Below, piece by piece: positions 9,109 to 18,692 of a stretch of DNA of 48,554 bases. Source of the stretch: Actinomycetota bacterium. Lineage in GTDB: Bacteria; Actinomycetota; Thermoleophilia; RBG-16-64-13. Every line of letters starts with the position of its first letter. Positions within the stretch are counted from its first letter, which is position 1. Where the stretch lies: NCBI GenBank assembly GCA_012729575.1, contig JAAYCW010000034.1:1-48554 (forward strand), in the 5' to 3' direction. Under the pieces are notes generated by a model. It searched no databases, was not told where the DNA came from, and was given only the letters and a program-made list of their open reading frames with translations. A program made the position numbers and the translations under genes.

Positions 9109-9927
9109 ATGTCAGGCACTAATCGGAACGACAGAGTGCGTGAGGCAGTGCGTGAACGCTATGCAGAGATCGCCCGGAATGACTCCTCATGCTGTTGCTC
9201 GGGGCGATCGTCGGAGGAAGGTGGCCAATCCCCCTTGGTCCGCAAAGTGGGGCACGAGGAGGCTTTGCGGCTCGGCTATACCGAGGAGGAATTGACGGCG
9301 GTCCCGGAAGAAGCCTATCTGGGTCTTGGGTGCGGCAATCCGCAGGCGATAGCTTCTCTGAAGCCCGGTGAGACCGTGGTCGATCTGGGTGCGGGCGCAG
9401 GATTCGATTGCTTCCTGGCTGCCCGGGCGGTAGGACCTAAGGGCTTGGTCATAGGCGTGGATATGACCCCAGAGATGATCGCGAAGGCTCGTGAGAACGC
9501 CCACAAATCGGGCTTCGATAACGTCGAGTTCCGTCTGGGCGAGATCGAGCATCTGCCGGTCGCCGATTCAACGGCCGATGTGGTCATCTCCAACTGCGTT
9601 ATAAACCTCTCTCCTGACAAGTCTGGGGTGTATGGGGAGGTGTCCCGGATCCTGAAGCCCGGTGGGCGCTTGGCGGTGAGCGACGTCGTGGCTACGGCCG
9701 AGCTTCCGCAGGAGTGGCGGGAAGACATGCGGCTACTTTCGGCATGTATCTCGGGTGCCTCCACCGTGCAGGAGGTCAGAGAAATGCTTGAAAACGCGGG
9801 CTTTGTCCAGATTGATGTGCGGCCGAAGGATCAAAGCCGGGAGTTCATTCAGGAATGGGAACCAGGTAGGAAGCTCGAGGAGTACGTGCGCTCCGCTGCC
9901 ATCCGTGCGGTCAAGCCTGGTCAGTAG
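9109..9927 (+). CDS. arsM: Arsenite S-adenosylmethionine methyltransferase ArsM
   Basis: GLGCGNPQAIASLKPGETVVDLGAGAGFDCFLAARAVG...VISNCVINLSPDK...LLSACISGA; three ArsM-type Cys residues are retained. Linked to arsR. Confidence 0.9.
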   Translation: MSGTNRNDRVREAVRERYAEIARNDSSCCCSGRSSEEGGQSPLVRKVGHEEALRLGYTEEELTAVPEEAYLGLGCGNPQAIASLKPGETVVDLGAGAGFDCFLAARAVGPKGLVIGVDMTPEMIAKARENAHKSGFDNVEFRLGEIEHLPVADSTADVVISNCVINLSPDKSGVYGEVSRILKPGGRLAVSDVVATAELPQEWREDMRLLSACISGASTVQEVREMLENAGFVQIDVRPKDQSREFIQEWEPGRKLEEYVRSAAIRAVKPGQ

Positions 9928-10129
9928 AGGGGCGGAGTAGCGCTAGTCTGGGCGCCGGGAGTGCCTCACAGCGGACCGGGTATCGGCGTCCCTGTCTTGC
10001 TGTCACTTGGTGTGGACCGGGTGTATGGTCTATGGGAATGCGCAAGAGTCGGTTCCCCGGCTGCGTCGGCCCAGACGGCGGCCCAAACAGTCAAGAGGGT
10101 ATCGATTCAGGGTTCAGGACGGCACAAGC

Positions 10130-10510
10130 ATGGATGTCCTTGGTGAAACGTTCAAAGCGCTGTCCGACGAGACGAGACTGCGTATCATGGCGCTCCTTCT
10201 GGAGAACGACGAGCTGTGCGTATGCGATTTTGTCGGTGCACTGGGCGAGACGCAATCAAAGGTCTCGCGCCACCTCCGTTACCTCTACCACGCCGGACTC
10301 ATAAAGGACCGCCGTGAGGGGTTGTGGATGCACTACCGGATCTCTCCGGACCTTACCCCCGAGCAGACCATCATTGTGCAGGCGCTTTCGGAGGCGTTCA
10401 GAGAGGAGCAGAAGCAGAAATTGCGTGACGCGTTGGAGGAGTGGCGTGCGCGCAAAGAGGCACCCTGCGCGCCGCGAGGTGCGGACGCAGCCTCCTGTGG
10501 CGAAGTCTGA
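10130..10510 (+). CDS. arsR: ArsR-family transcriptional regulator
   Basis: FKALSDETRLRIMALLLENDELCVCDFVGALGETQSKVSRHLRYLYHAGLIKDRREGLWMHYRI; ELCVCD metalloid-binding box. ATG at 10130 is more likely than the ORF-track start at 10007. Confidence 0.9.
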   Translation: MDVLGETFKALSDETRLRIMALLLENDELCVCDFVGALGETQSKVSRHLRYLYHAGLIKDRREGLWMHYRISPDLTPEQTIIVQALSEAFREEQKQKLRDALEEWRARKEAPCAPRGADAASCGEV

Positions 10511-10576
10511 GCACTGCAGGAGCGAGGATGGGCCTGTCCGGCCCGGGGTCGCTCTCGGGGTAGGCGCTACGGTTGA

Positions 10577-11782
10577 CTACTCAGCGGTGCCGCTTGGGCC
10601 CGCGGGCTCTGTTTGGAGACCGGGAAGGGCGATTACGTCGAGCGTGCGGATGGCTTCAAGGTTCTCCGTGTAGAGCGAGAGCATGGGCGGGGGCAACTGC
10701 CCTTCGTGAGTCAGCAGAAGGATGCCTTTGTCCAGCGCCAGATAGGGCACCGCGGCCAGAGCGTCGGGAAAGGCGTCTCCCGTAGCGATCACTGTGTGAA
10801 GATAGCTCATGCCTTGGGTATCCGCGTACTCGATGACGGAAGCAGCGGTGCCGAAACTGTCATCCTCCATGCGCCTCTCCACGTCGTCCAGATCCACCTC
10901 GGCACCGGTACCCACCATCAGCACCGATTCCACTTCCAGCTTCTCCATAGCACGGCTGGTTGCTCTTGGCAGATCGTCCCCAGAGGCAAGGAGAATAGGC
11001 CAGCCCTCGGCTGCGGCCAAAGGCGCTACCGCCAGTCCCTCTACAAAACTGTCGGAGGGAACAATCACCACCTTCGGAACGGACTCCAGCTCGGAGTTGA
11101 GCTGCTCGGCTATGAGGGCCGCAGTCTCATAGGCGTCGTCACCGGTCAGGTTCGTCACCGCCGGTTCATCCAGAATCTCTTCCAGCTGCTGGGTGACTGT
11201 TCTGGGCTTGGAGACTCCGACAAGGAAGACCAGAGAGGGGCTGAGTCTTTCGATCTCAGCGCTGATATCATCTCGGATTCCCTCAGGAGGGACGAGCAGC
11301 ATCGGGCCTCCGTAAGCCGCGGCCAGAGGAGCGGCCGAGATGGCCTGTGCGTAGTCGTTGCCGGCCACCAGGACCAGCGCTGGAGCTCCTTCGGGGAAGC
11401 CAAGCTTTGAGATAGCCGCAGCTGTTGCGTATCGGTCTGCTCCCGCGCGGACCGTACGGTCTGTGCGGGCTAGGGTGGTCGTGGTGGCGTCGGTGCCGGT
11501 GGTCGTCGTCCTGACGATGCTTGTGCCTGTGGTGGTATCTTCCTCGAACAGGGGCAGCAGATATCTGTCTACCGCGTAGTAGAGACCGCCGGCCACAGCG
11601 ACCACCGCAGCGATGCCGATGATCCACTTCAGACCGAAGACGACCCATCCCCCCGTGGTCCGTCGTTCAGCGAACCCGAACCATCTCCGTCGGAGGGGAG
11701 CTCCGCAGAACCAGCAGAACTCGCTCCCGGGCTGGTTGAGTCCACGACAAGCACGGCACACTACGCCTTTGGTCGATTTCAT
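10577..11782 (-). CDS. Cell wall-binding repeat 2 (CWB2) protein with N-terminal zinc ribbon and TM segment
   Basis: CRACRGLNQPGSEFCWFCGAPL zinc ribbon, one TM helix, then RTDRTVRAGADRYATAAAISKLGFPEGAPALVLVAGNDYAQAISAAPLAAAYGGPMLLV, a CWB2 hallmark. RBS-like GGGGGAG precedes ATG at 11782. Confidence 0.85.
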   Translation of the reverse strand: MKSTKGVVCRACRGLNQPGSEFCWFCGAPLRRRWFGFAERRTTGGWVVFGLKWIIGIAAVVAVAGGLYYAVDRYLLPLFEEDTTTGTSIVRTTTTGTDATTTTLARTDRTVRAGADRYATAAAISKLGFPEGAPALVLVAGNDYAQAISAAPLAAAYGGPMLLVPPEGIRDDISAEIERLSPSLVFLVGVSKPRTVTQQLEEILDEPAVTNLTGDDAYETAALIAEQLNSELESVPKVVIVPSDSFVEGLAVAPLAAAEGWPILLASGDDLPRATSRAMEKLEVESVLMVGTGAEVDLDDVERRMEDDSFGTAASVIEYADTQGMSYLHTVIATGDAFPDALAAVPYLALDKGILLLTHEGQLPPPMLSLYTENLEAIRTLDVIALPGLQTEPAGPSGTAE

Positions 11783-12068
11783 CAGGGGCTCCCCCACGTT
11801 CTATACGATGCTGCCCGCGACCTCACGGGCGGCTTTCTATCAGAACTCATCGGTTGAGACTATCAGCAGTTGAGACTATTAGTCGAGACTGTTCGCAGGC
11901 TAGAGTCAGTGTACGAGCCCGCGCTTCCACAGTCCAGCGGCCGGTCACGAACCGATGGCAGGGGCAGTGAGTCTTCTCAAGGGTCTGGGCGTCGGAGCGT
12001 GCAGGCATTACACTGTGCCACATTGAGGAATGCACTGCGTTCGAAGTATCTAGGCGCACGGGAGTCTT

Positions 12069-12722
12069 GTGAGGACCATCATCGTCGTGATATTGCTGAT
12101 GTGTTTGGTGTTCGTCGGGGCGGGAGGCTGCACCGGTACGTCGCCTGCGAAAGAGAGTACAACCGGCGATATCCGGACCGAGTCGACCGAGCGGGTCGCA
12201 GAAACGACCACTTCTACGGTCAAGGAGGCGCTTGCGGAGGGGCCGGGGGCAGTCACCGAAACCACGTCGATCGAGGAGACCAAGATTGGGGCCCTGGGCG
12301 AGCGGCGCAACCCTATTCCTGTCGATCAAGAGGCCCGGGTGGGTGATTGGGAAGTCAGGGTGGTGGATGCCAGACCCAACGCCAACCAGATCATACTCGA
12401 CGAGAACATGTTCAACAATCCTCCCAAGGAGGGCAACCAGTACGTGCTGGTGTCGCTTGAGGCTACCTACGTGGGGGATGGATCCAGCACTTTCTGGATT
12501 GACATGCTGTACAGCTTCGTCGGGGGCAAGGGGGGTTCGTTCGATGTGGCCGTTGCCGTTGCGCCCGATGCGATCACCAGTGCGGACGAGGCCCTTTCGG
12601 GAGGCTCCATCGCCGGCAATCTGGTCTTTGAGGCGCCTTCTGATCAGGTTCCCGGCGGCACCCTTCTGCTGGAGGAGGCCTTCTCGCACGACCAGGCCCG
12701 CGTGTTCTTCGCCGTGAGATAG
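12069..12722 (+). CDS. DUF4352-like lipoprotein
   Basis: Signal peptide with lipobox-like VGAGGC; GDWEVRVVDARPNANQII...EGNQYVLVSLEATYVGDGSSTFWIDM is typical of DUF4352. Confidence 0.7.
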   Translation: MRTIIVVILLMCLVFVGAGGCTGTSPAKESTTGDIRTESTERVAETTTSTVKEALAEGPGAVTETTSIEETKIGALGERRNPIPVDQEARVGDWEVRVVDARPNANQIILDENMFNNPPKEGNQYVLVSLEATYVGDGSSTFWIDMLYSFVGGKGGSFDVAVAVAPDAITSADEALSGGSIAGNLVFEAPSDQVPGGTLLLEEAFSHDQARVFFAVR

Positions 12723-12790
12723 GCCGACCGAACATTTCTCGCCGGCTGCTTTGGCGCGTACCTGCGCTTGCGTGAGGCTCCAAGCACGGC

Positions 12791-13522
12791 TCACTTCGAC
12801 GAGCCGCCTCGACCGTCCAAGTACTCGTTCTGTACGTCTTGGGAGACAAGACCGTCCCTCACCTCGATGATGCGGTCCGTCTGTTGGGCGATGGCCCGGT
12901 CGTGGGTGACGATCACGAACGTGGTCCCCATCTCCCTGTGGATGCGCCGGAACAAGTCGTATACCAGAGCCGAGTTCTCGGTGTCCAGATTGCCGGTGGG
13001 TTCATCGGCCAGCAGGATGTCGGGTGAGTTCATGAGGGCGCGGCCGATGGCGACCCGCTGCTTCTGCCCTCCCGATATCTGCTCCGCGCTCTTGTCGGCC
13101 ACTTGGCCCACCCCAAGGAAATCGAGGATCTCCTCGGCACGCTTGCGGGTCTCCGCAGGGACCCCGGCAGCTCCCTTTGAACCACCGATCCACGTGGGTA
13201 TGAGCAGGTTCTCCCGCACTGAGAATTCAGGTAGCAGGTGGTGGAACTGAAAGACGAAACCCAGGTGCCGGTTGCGGAACGCCGCTCGCTCCTTCTTGCT
13301 GAGTGCACCGACGTCGGTCCCCAGGAGGCTCACCGAGCCCTCGGTGGGCCGGTCGAGAAGACCGAGCAGATTGAGCAGAGTGGACTTCCCGCTGCCGGAC
13401 TGCCCGATGATGGAGAGGAACTCCTTGCCTGCTACGCGGAAGGAAACTCCGCGCAGGGCCTTGGTCTTGACCGCAGTGCCGTACTCCTTGGTTACGTTGC
13501 TCACTGTGATGGTATCAGCCAC
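12791..13522 (-). CDS. ABC transporter ATP-binding protein (MacB/LolD type)
   Basis: Walker A GQSGSGKST, signature ISGGQKQRVAIGRAL, Walker B ILLADEPTGNLD. Confidence 0.93.
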   Translation of the reverse strand: MADTITVSNVTKEYGTAVKTKALRGVSFRVAGKEFLSIIGQSGSGKSTLLNLLGLLDRPTEGSVSLLGTDVGALSKKERAAFRNRHLGFVFQFHHLLPEFSVRENLLIPTWIGGSKGAAGVPAETRKRAEEILDFLGVGQVADKSAEQISGGQKQRVAIGRALMNSPDILLADEPTGNLDTENSALVYDLFRRIHREMGTTFVIVTHDRAIAQQTDRIIEVRDGLVSQDVQNEYLDGRGGSSK

Positions 13523-14663
13523 CCTGGATCACCTGTATCGGGTCGAGACGCGCTGTCTTTCGATAGGGAATAATGGCCGATATCAGGGCGATGGCGATAC
13601 CGATACCGGCCGACAGAAGCACGAAACCCAATCTGGGCTCGATGGGGAAGAGCCCGGAGTCACCACTTGCGGCTACGACGCCGAACACCGCTATCAGCGC
13701 CAGACTTACGACGATGCCGAGCACCGTCCCGATCACGCCGAGAATACCTGCCTGGTAGAGAAACACCAGGCCGGTCTTGGCATCGGACATGCCGAGTGCC
13801 TTGAGAATCCCGATCTGGCGGGTCTTCTGCACCGCTGAGATGGCCAGAGTGGAGGCGATGCCCAGCATCACCGCGATGATGACGAAAACCTGGATCATGT
13901 ACGACGAGGTGCTCTGACTCTGGAGGGCGGTGAGCAGGTCGCTGTTCTTGGCCTGCCACTCGCTGACTGTGATTTGCGGGAACACCGACTGCAGGCCCGC
14001 TGCAACTTCGGGAGAGTCGAACACGTCGGCTATCTGCACCTCCACGCCGCTCACCCGATCGAGCGGCAGGCCGAGGGCTGAACTCGCCAGCTCCAGCCCG
14101 GAGAAGACAGAACGTTCGTTTGCGGCTTGGGCCCCCAGGTCGAACACCCCCTCCAGCACCGTCTCCACCGTCGATCCGTCGGCCAGGACCAATTGTACGG
14201 CGGCCCCGGGAGCAAGACCGTTCTGCTCGGCCAGATCTTTGCCGACCGCTATGTGATTGCCGGTCAGCGAGATCTCCCCCGAAACCAGCTTATCCGACAG
14301 CCCATAGACGGAATCGAGATCGGCCAAGGTGCCGCCCTTCACAGACACCGGCACACTTCCGTCACGAAGCGGTACGAGTGCCGAAAGGTTCTGTACGGCG
14401 GCCACCGCCGTCACGTGCGGGTCGGCACTCACCGTCGCTCTGTCCTGCGCCGTGAAGGGGAAGGCTACTTGGCCGCCGGCCGGCTCCAGGCTCACGTGCG
14501 CGCTCGAGCCGACAGTCTCGTCGACCAACGAATCCTGCAGGCTGGTGATGAGCGAGCCCACAAAGACCTGGACGGCGATCCCTATGGCAATGCCCAGGAT
14601 GATTAGAACGGATTGGACCTTGTTGCGCCACAGGAAGCGCAAGGCGATGCGCAGCTCAAGCAT
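13515..14663 (-). CDS. ABC transporter permease (FtsX/MacB type)
   Basis: MLELRIALRFLWRNKVQSVLIILGIAIGIAVQVFVGSLI...TRQIGILKALGMSDAKTGLVFLYQAGILGVIGTVLGI. Overlaps the ATP-binding subunit gene. Confidence 0.9.
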   Translation of the reverse strand: MLELRIALRFLWRNKVQSVLIILGIAIGIAVQVFVGSLITSLQDSLVDETVGSSAHVSLEPAGGQVAFPFTAQDRATVSADPHVTAVAAVQNLSALVPLRDGSVPVSVKGGTLADLDSVYGLSDKLVSGEISLTGNHIAVGKDLAEQNGLAPGAAVQLVLADGSTVETVLEGVFDLGAQAANERSVFSGLELASSALGLPLDRVSGVEVQIADVFDSPEVAAGLQSVFPQITVSEWQAKNSDLLTALQSQSTSSYMIQVFVIIAVMLGIASTLAISAVQKTRQIGILKALGMSDAKTGLVFLYQAGILGVIGTVLGIVVSLALIAVFGVVAASGDSGLFPIEPRLGFVLLSAGIGIAIALISAIIPYRKTARLDPIQVIQGG

Positions 14664-15363
14664 CGGCGTGCTCCCCCTGACTTGCAGTGCCGGCGCTGTG
14701 TGCCGGCGGCGCAAGCTCGTCCAGCAAGGAATCCACGGAATTCACCACGTACTCGTCCCATCCCCGGTCGGAGTGGGCGAAGGCCGGTCCGCCGACCACG
14801 ATGCGTGTCTCTGGAAGGGCCTGGCGCAGATGCTCCACAACGTCGTGAAGAGCGGCGCGCTGGAAATGGGTTGAAGCCGACAGGCATATCACCGACGCTC
14901 CGGTAGCCCGCACACACTCCACCATTTGGCCGACGGGGGTCATCGCCCCAATGTATATGGTCCGGAAGCCACGCAGATCGAAACGGTCGGCCAGCATTCG
15001 CAGGCCTACGTCGTGAGTCTCCTCCGGAGGGCAGAAGAAGGCCACCGTGACCGGCACAGGTTCGACGCCTGCCTTGCGCTTGAGGACGATGGGATAAAGG
15101 GCCTCGATGGCAGTGCGCACCGCTCCCACGATAAAGTGTTCTTCCCATACGGCGGTGTGTCCTTCCTGCCAGCCTCGTCCCACGGCTGCGAGGAAGGGTT
15201 CCAGAACGTTGGTATAGAGGTTCTCGAGGGATAGCCCGTCCTGTACTGCGGCGAGGATGCTGCTTACCGTTTCCTCACGGTCGTGCGTCGCCAAGCACCG
15301 CTCAAGTCGAGCGGCGAGGTCGTCGGAGAGGTCGTTGGTCACGCGATCACCGGGCACGGACAA
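14656..15363 (-). CDS. Cobalamin (B12)-binding domain protein
   Basis: Helical cap GRGWQEGHTAVWEEHF plus PEETHDVGLRMLADRFDLRGFRTIYIGAMTPVGQMV, with a His in a DxHxxG-like ExHxxG position. Confidence 0.8.
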   Translation of the reverse strand: MSVPGDRVTNDLSDDLAARLERCLATHDREETVSSILAAVQDGLSLENLYTNVLEPFLAAVGRGWQEGHTAVWEEHFIVGAVRTAIEALYPIVLKRKAGVEPVPVTVAFFCPPEETHDVGLRMLADRFDLRGFRTIYIGAMTPVGQMVECVRATGASVICLSASTHFQRAALHDVVEHLRQALPETRIVVGGPAFAHSDRGWDEYVVNSVDSLLDELAPPAHSAGTASQGEHADA

Positions 15364-15534
15364 GGGGTCGCCTCGTTTGTTGGGTTCATCAGGGTCCTGA
15401 GACTTCTACCCAGAACCCGTGCGCTAAACACCCGCGGGTACCTGCCCTGGAGAACCTCTATCAAGTAGGTCCTTGGGAAGCAGGCTGTTGGCCGAGTGAG
15501 TCTCTCGGGCCCACAGGCAGACACACGGCTCCGC

Positions 15535-16281
15535 TCAGCGGTCTGGGGCCGAGAACCCTGATTCCGCCAGGGCTTTGTCGGTGAGCTCTCTGATGAGTTC
15601 GATATGCCGGCCCATCTCGTGAGCGGCCGCGGTCGCGTCGCCGGCGCAGATCGCGGCCAGTATGGCCGTGTGGGTGTCGTGGACTTGGTTCTCTCTGTCC
15701 TCGAGACGGGCCAAGTCAACCGGGATGAAAAGGTCCGCTCGGGCGGCCAGCATGGCCCGCTCCAGCCGGGGACTGCGCGCGGCTCGGGCGATGCTCCTGT
15801 GGATGTCCATGTCGAGCCTGAATCGGGACGACCACTCCTGGCTGCGACCGGTCTTGATGATGGCCCTCTCGATGCTCTCAAGGTCTCCATCGGTTCGTCT
15901 CTGGGCGGCCAACGCGGCAAGCCGTGTCTCAACGGTCTGCCTGAATTCAAAGATGTCGTCCAATTCACCGGCGTGCTGGTGCATCCAGTGGTTCCAGCAC
16001 TGGATGAGAGAGGCGGCGTCTCCTACTCGAGAACCGCCGTGCGAACCACGAGTCGTGACGATGTACCCCGTGCTTTCAAGTGCTTTCAGTGCCAACCGAA
16101 GGGTCACGCGGGAAACGCCCAGACGCGCACCGAGATCTCTCTCCGGAGGGAGTCTATCACCGGGTCCGAGCTCGCCCGAGAAGATCATGGCCCGCAAGAA
16201 GCGGACAACACTATCGCTGGCCGTTTCGGGAGTGGGCAAGATGGTCTCTGGCAGGTCGGTATTCACGTTGTCTGCAGGCAT
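15535..16281 (-). CDS. GntR/FadR-family transcriptional regulator
   Basis: FSGELGPGDRLPPERDLGARLGVSRVTLRLALKALESTGYIVTTRGSHGGSRV wHTH followed by an FCD-like domain. Confidence 0.9.
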   Translation of the reverse strand: MPADNVNTDLPETILPTPETASDSVVRFLRAMIFSGELGPGDRLPPERDLGARLGVSRVTLRLALKALESTGYIVTTRGSHGGSRVGDAASLIQCWNHWMHQHAGELDDIFEFRQTVETRLAALAAQRRTDGDLESIERAIIKTGRSQEWSSRFRLDMDIHRSIARAARSPRLERAMLAARADLFIPVDLARLEDRENQVHDTHTAILAAICAGDATAAAHEMGRHIELIRELTDKALAESGFSAPDR

Positions 16282-16506
16282 TCGTACTCCCACGGTATGT
16301 GCTGTGGCATAAAGACTATACCAAAGAACCGTACCGCGACAAGTTTGTGGCGGGGCGCAGGAGAGGACGCCTGTGAGGACTGACGGATTGTGGGGTTGAC
16401 TAATAGGTATAAAGCGTTATCATATAGACCGATACCGTAGTGGAAGCCCCGCTTCGGGAGACTCCGGGGCTGACCGGTTGGATGTCAAGGATGTAGGAGC
16501 GCACGA

Positions 16507-18681
16507 ATGGATCAATCACATGTTCTCGACCCGGCCGGTGCCGCCCGTCTGATCGAAGATGCTCTGGCCGCCGGGAGCTCGGCTCTTGATGAGTGGCAGT
16601 CGAAAGCTCTTTTTTCCGCGTATGGGATACCGGTCCCAAAGGGAGCGCTCGTGAAGAGCGCACTCGAGGCCGCCTCAGCCTCTGCCGAGATCGGCGGAAA
16701 GGTGGTCATGAAGGGCATCGGCGCGGAGTTTCATCACAAGACCGAGGCCGGGCTCGTCGTTCTGGGCGTGGAGGGTTCTGAGGCCGTGGCCGCAACCTAC
16801 CGTCTGCTGGAAGAGCGGGGAGGAAGAGGGCTCGAGGCGGTCTTGGTAGAGCAGATGGTGAGCAGCAACCGTGAGCTCATCGTGGGTATGAAGCGGGACT
16901 CGACTTTCGGGCCGGTGGTGGCCTTCGGGGTCGGCGGTGTGCTGACGGAAGCCTTGGGCGATGTGGTGTTGGGCGTAGCTCCCCTCAGTGACCAAGAAGC
17001 CGCGGAGATGCCCGACCTCATCAAAGCTAAGCGCCTGCTGGACGCGTTCAGGGGCTATCCCCCGGTCGACCGAGTCGCGCTGGCGAAGATCATTCAAGCC
17101 GTCGGACAGATGGCGATAGACCATCCCGAGATCGCCGAGATCGACGTCAACCCGGTTCTGGTGAGCGGCTCCAGGCCCGTAGCTGCCGATGCGCTCGTCA
17201 TCCTGTCATCCGATGTTGTCAAGCATAAGGAACCGTCATCGTTCGTTCCCGATTTCAAGGCGCTGCTGGCTCCCAGGTCCATGGTGCTGGTGGGTGCGTC
17301 AGGCGATGTCTCAAAATGGGGTGGCTCGGCTTTCAAGAGTGTCCTCGACGGCGGATACACCGGTGAGCTGTACGCGGTCAACCCGAAAGGTGGGGAGATC
17401 TTCGGCCAGACTGCCTACACCAGCATCGAGGATCTGCCGGAGGCACCCGATCTGGCTCTGCTGGCAGTGGGCGGTCATCAAGTGGCTCCCATGCTGGAGC
17501 AATGCGTCCGCAGAGGTGTGAAGAGCGCCATCGCCATCGCGGCCGGCTTCTCCGAGACCGGTGAGTCTGGTGCCGCGGCCGAGCGGGAGATTGCCCGCAT
17601 CGCCACCGAGGGCGGCGTCACCCTCATGGGACCCAACTGTATGGGCCTCATCTCGAACGAAGTCAGTCTCCACGCCATCGGTTTCGTCAGCCTTCACCCG
17701 CCAAAGGGTACGCTCAGCTTCATCTCTCAATCGGGCAACATGGGCGTCACCACTTCGAATGCCTGCGACCGGCGCGGTATCGGCATCGACAAGTTCGCGA
17801 GCGTAGGCAATGAGGCGCAGATAGGCGCGATCGACATTATCGAATACCTGCGCGACGACCCCAACACGACGTGCGTGATGACCTATATCGAGGGCATCGA
17901 CGACGGCCGGCGCCTGATGGAGGTCGCCCGCAAGGTCACGGCGGTGAAGCCCGTGGTCGTACTGCGGACGGGGCTCACGGAGTATGGGAGCAAGGCGGCC
18001 GCGTCTCACACCGGCGCAATGGCTGGGTCTGCGGGTGTGTGGGAAGCGGCGGCGCGGCAGTGTGGGCTTGTGACCTGTACTTCACCTGACGAGGTGGTGG
18101 ATCTGGGGACCTGCATGGCCTATCTGCCGCTACGGACCGGCAGACGCGTTGCCATAATCACCCAAGGCGGGGGTGCCGGAGTCATCGCGGCCGACGAGGT
18201 GGCGCGGCATGGCCTACAGCTCGCGGAATTGCCCGCGGAGCTTTATGAGTCGATCGATCCGCTGCTACCCCCGTTTTGGAGCCGGCAGAACCCTCTCGAT
18301 ACAGTCGCGTCGGCCGACGCCGAGGCTCTCTCGAAGATACTGGCGGGCGTCATAGAATGCGACGCGGTGGATGCGATAATAGTGATGTCTGTATTGGGTA
18401 TCCCGACCAGTGTTCACGGTGACCGCGAGGTGAGCGCGCACGGGGACTTTGTGGGGCTGAGTTCCCTGGAGGACGCGCTGATGGCGCAGATCGCTGAGCT
18501 CATGGAGAGGACGGGCAAACCGGTCATCAATGTACCGGATTCGCCCATCCGGGGCTCGGTCTTCGACTATGGCAGGCGCTACCGGCCTATAGTACTATCG
18601 TCGGCTCGGGCTGCGGCTCTGGCACTTGATCGTATGGAATGGTATGCATCGTACAGACGTGCTCACAACCCTTCGGCCTAG
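16507..18681 (+). CDS. ADP-forming acetate/acyl-CoA synthetase, fused subunits with ATP-grasp domain first
   Basis: ATP-grasp GGKVVMKGIGAEFHHKTEAGLV; CoA-binding LAPRSMVLVGASGDVSKWGG; MGPNCMGLIS; ISQSGNMG; AASHTGAMAGS. Confidence 0.9.
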   Translation: MDQSHVLDPAGAARLIEDALAAGSSALDEWQSKALFSAYGIPVPKGALVKSALEAASASAEIGGKVVMKGIGAEFHHKTEAGLVVLGVEGSEAVAATYRLLEERGGRGLEAVLVEQMVSSNRELIVGMKRDSTFGPVVAFGVGGVLTEALGDVVLGVAPLSDQEAAEMPDLIKAKRLLDAFRGYPPVDRVALAKIIQAVGQMAIDHPEIAEIDVNPVLVSGSRPVAADALVILSSDVVKHKEPSSFVPDFKALLAPRSMVLVGASGDVSKWGGSAFKSVLDGGYTGELYAVNPKGGEIFGQTAYTSIEDLPEAPDLALLAVGGHQVAPMLEQCVRRGVKSAIAIAAGFSETGESGAAAEREIARIATEGGVTLMGPNCMGLISNEVSLHAIGFVSLHPPKGTLSFISQSGNMGVTTSNACDRRGIGIDKFASVGNEAQIGAIDIIEYLRDDPNTTCVMTYIEGIDDGRRLMEVARKVTAVKPVVVLRTGLTEYGSKAAASHTGAMAGSAGVWEAAARQCGLVTCTSPDEVVDLGTCMAYLPLRTGRRVAIITQGGGAGVIAADEVARHGLQLAELPAELYESIDPLLPPFWSRQNPLDTVASADAEALSKILAGVIECDAVDAIIVMSVLGIPTSVHGDREVSAHGDFVGLSSLEDALMAQIAELMERTGKPVINVPDSPIRGSVFDYGRRYRPIVLSSARAAALALDRMEWYASYRRAHNPSA

Positions 18682-18692
18682 GTGGAGGAGAT

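Noticed and set aside
11847-12794. 315-aa minus-strand ORF opposite the DUF4352 lipoprotein
   Set aside because: The plus-strand lipoprotein has a signal peptide and family-like sequence. The antisense translation has none.
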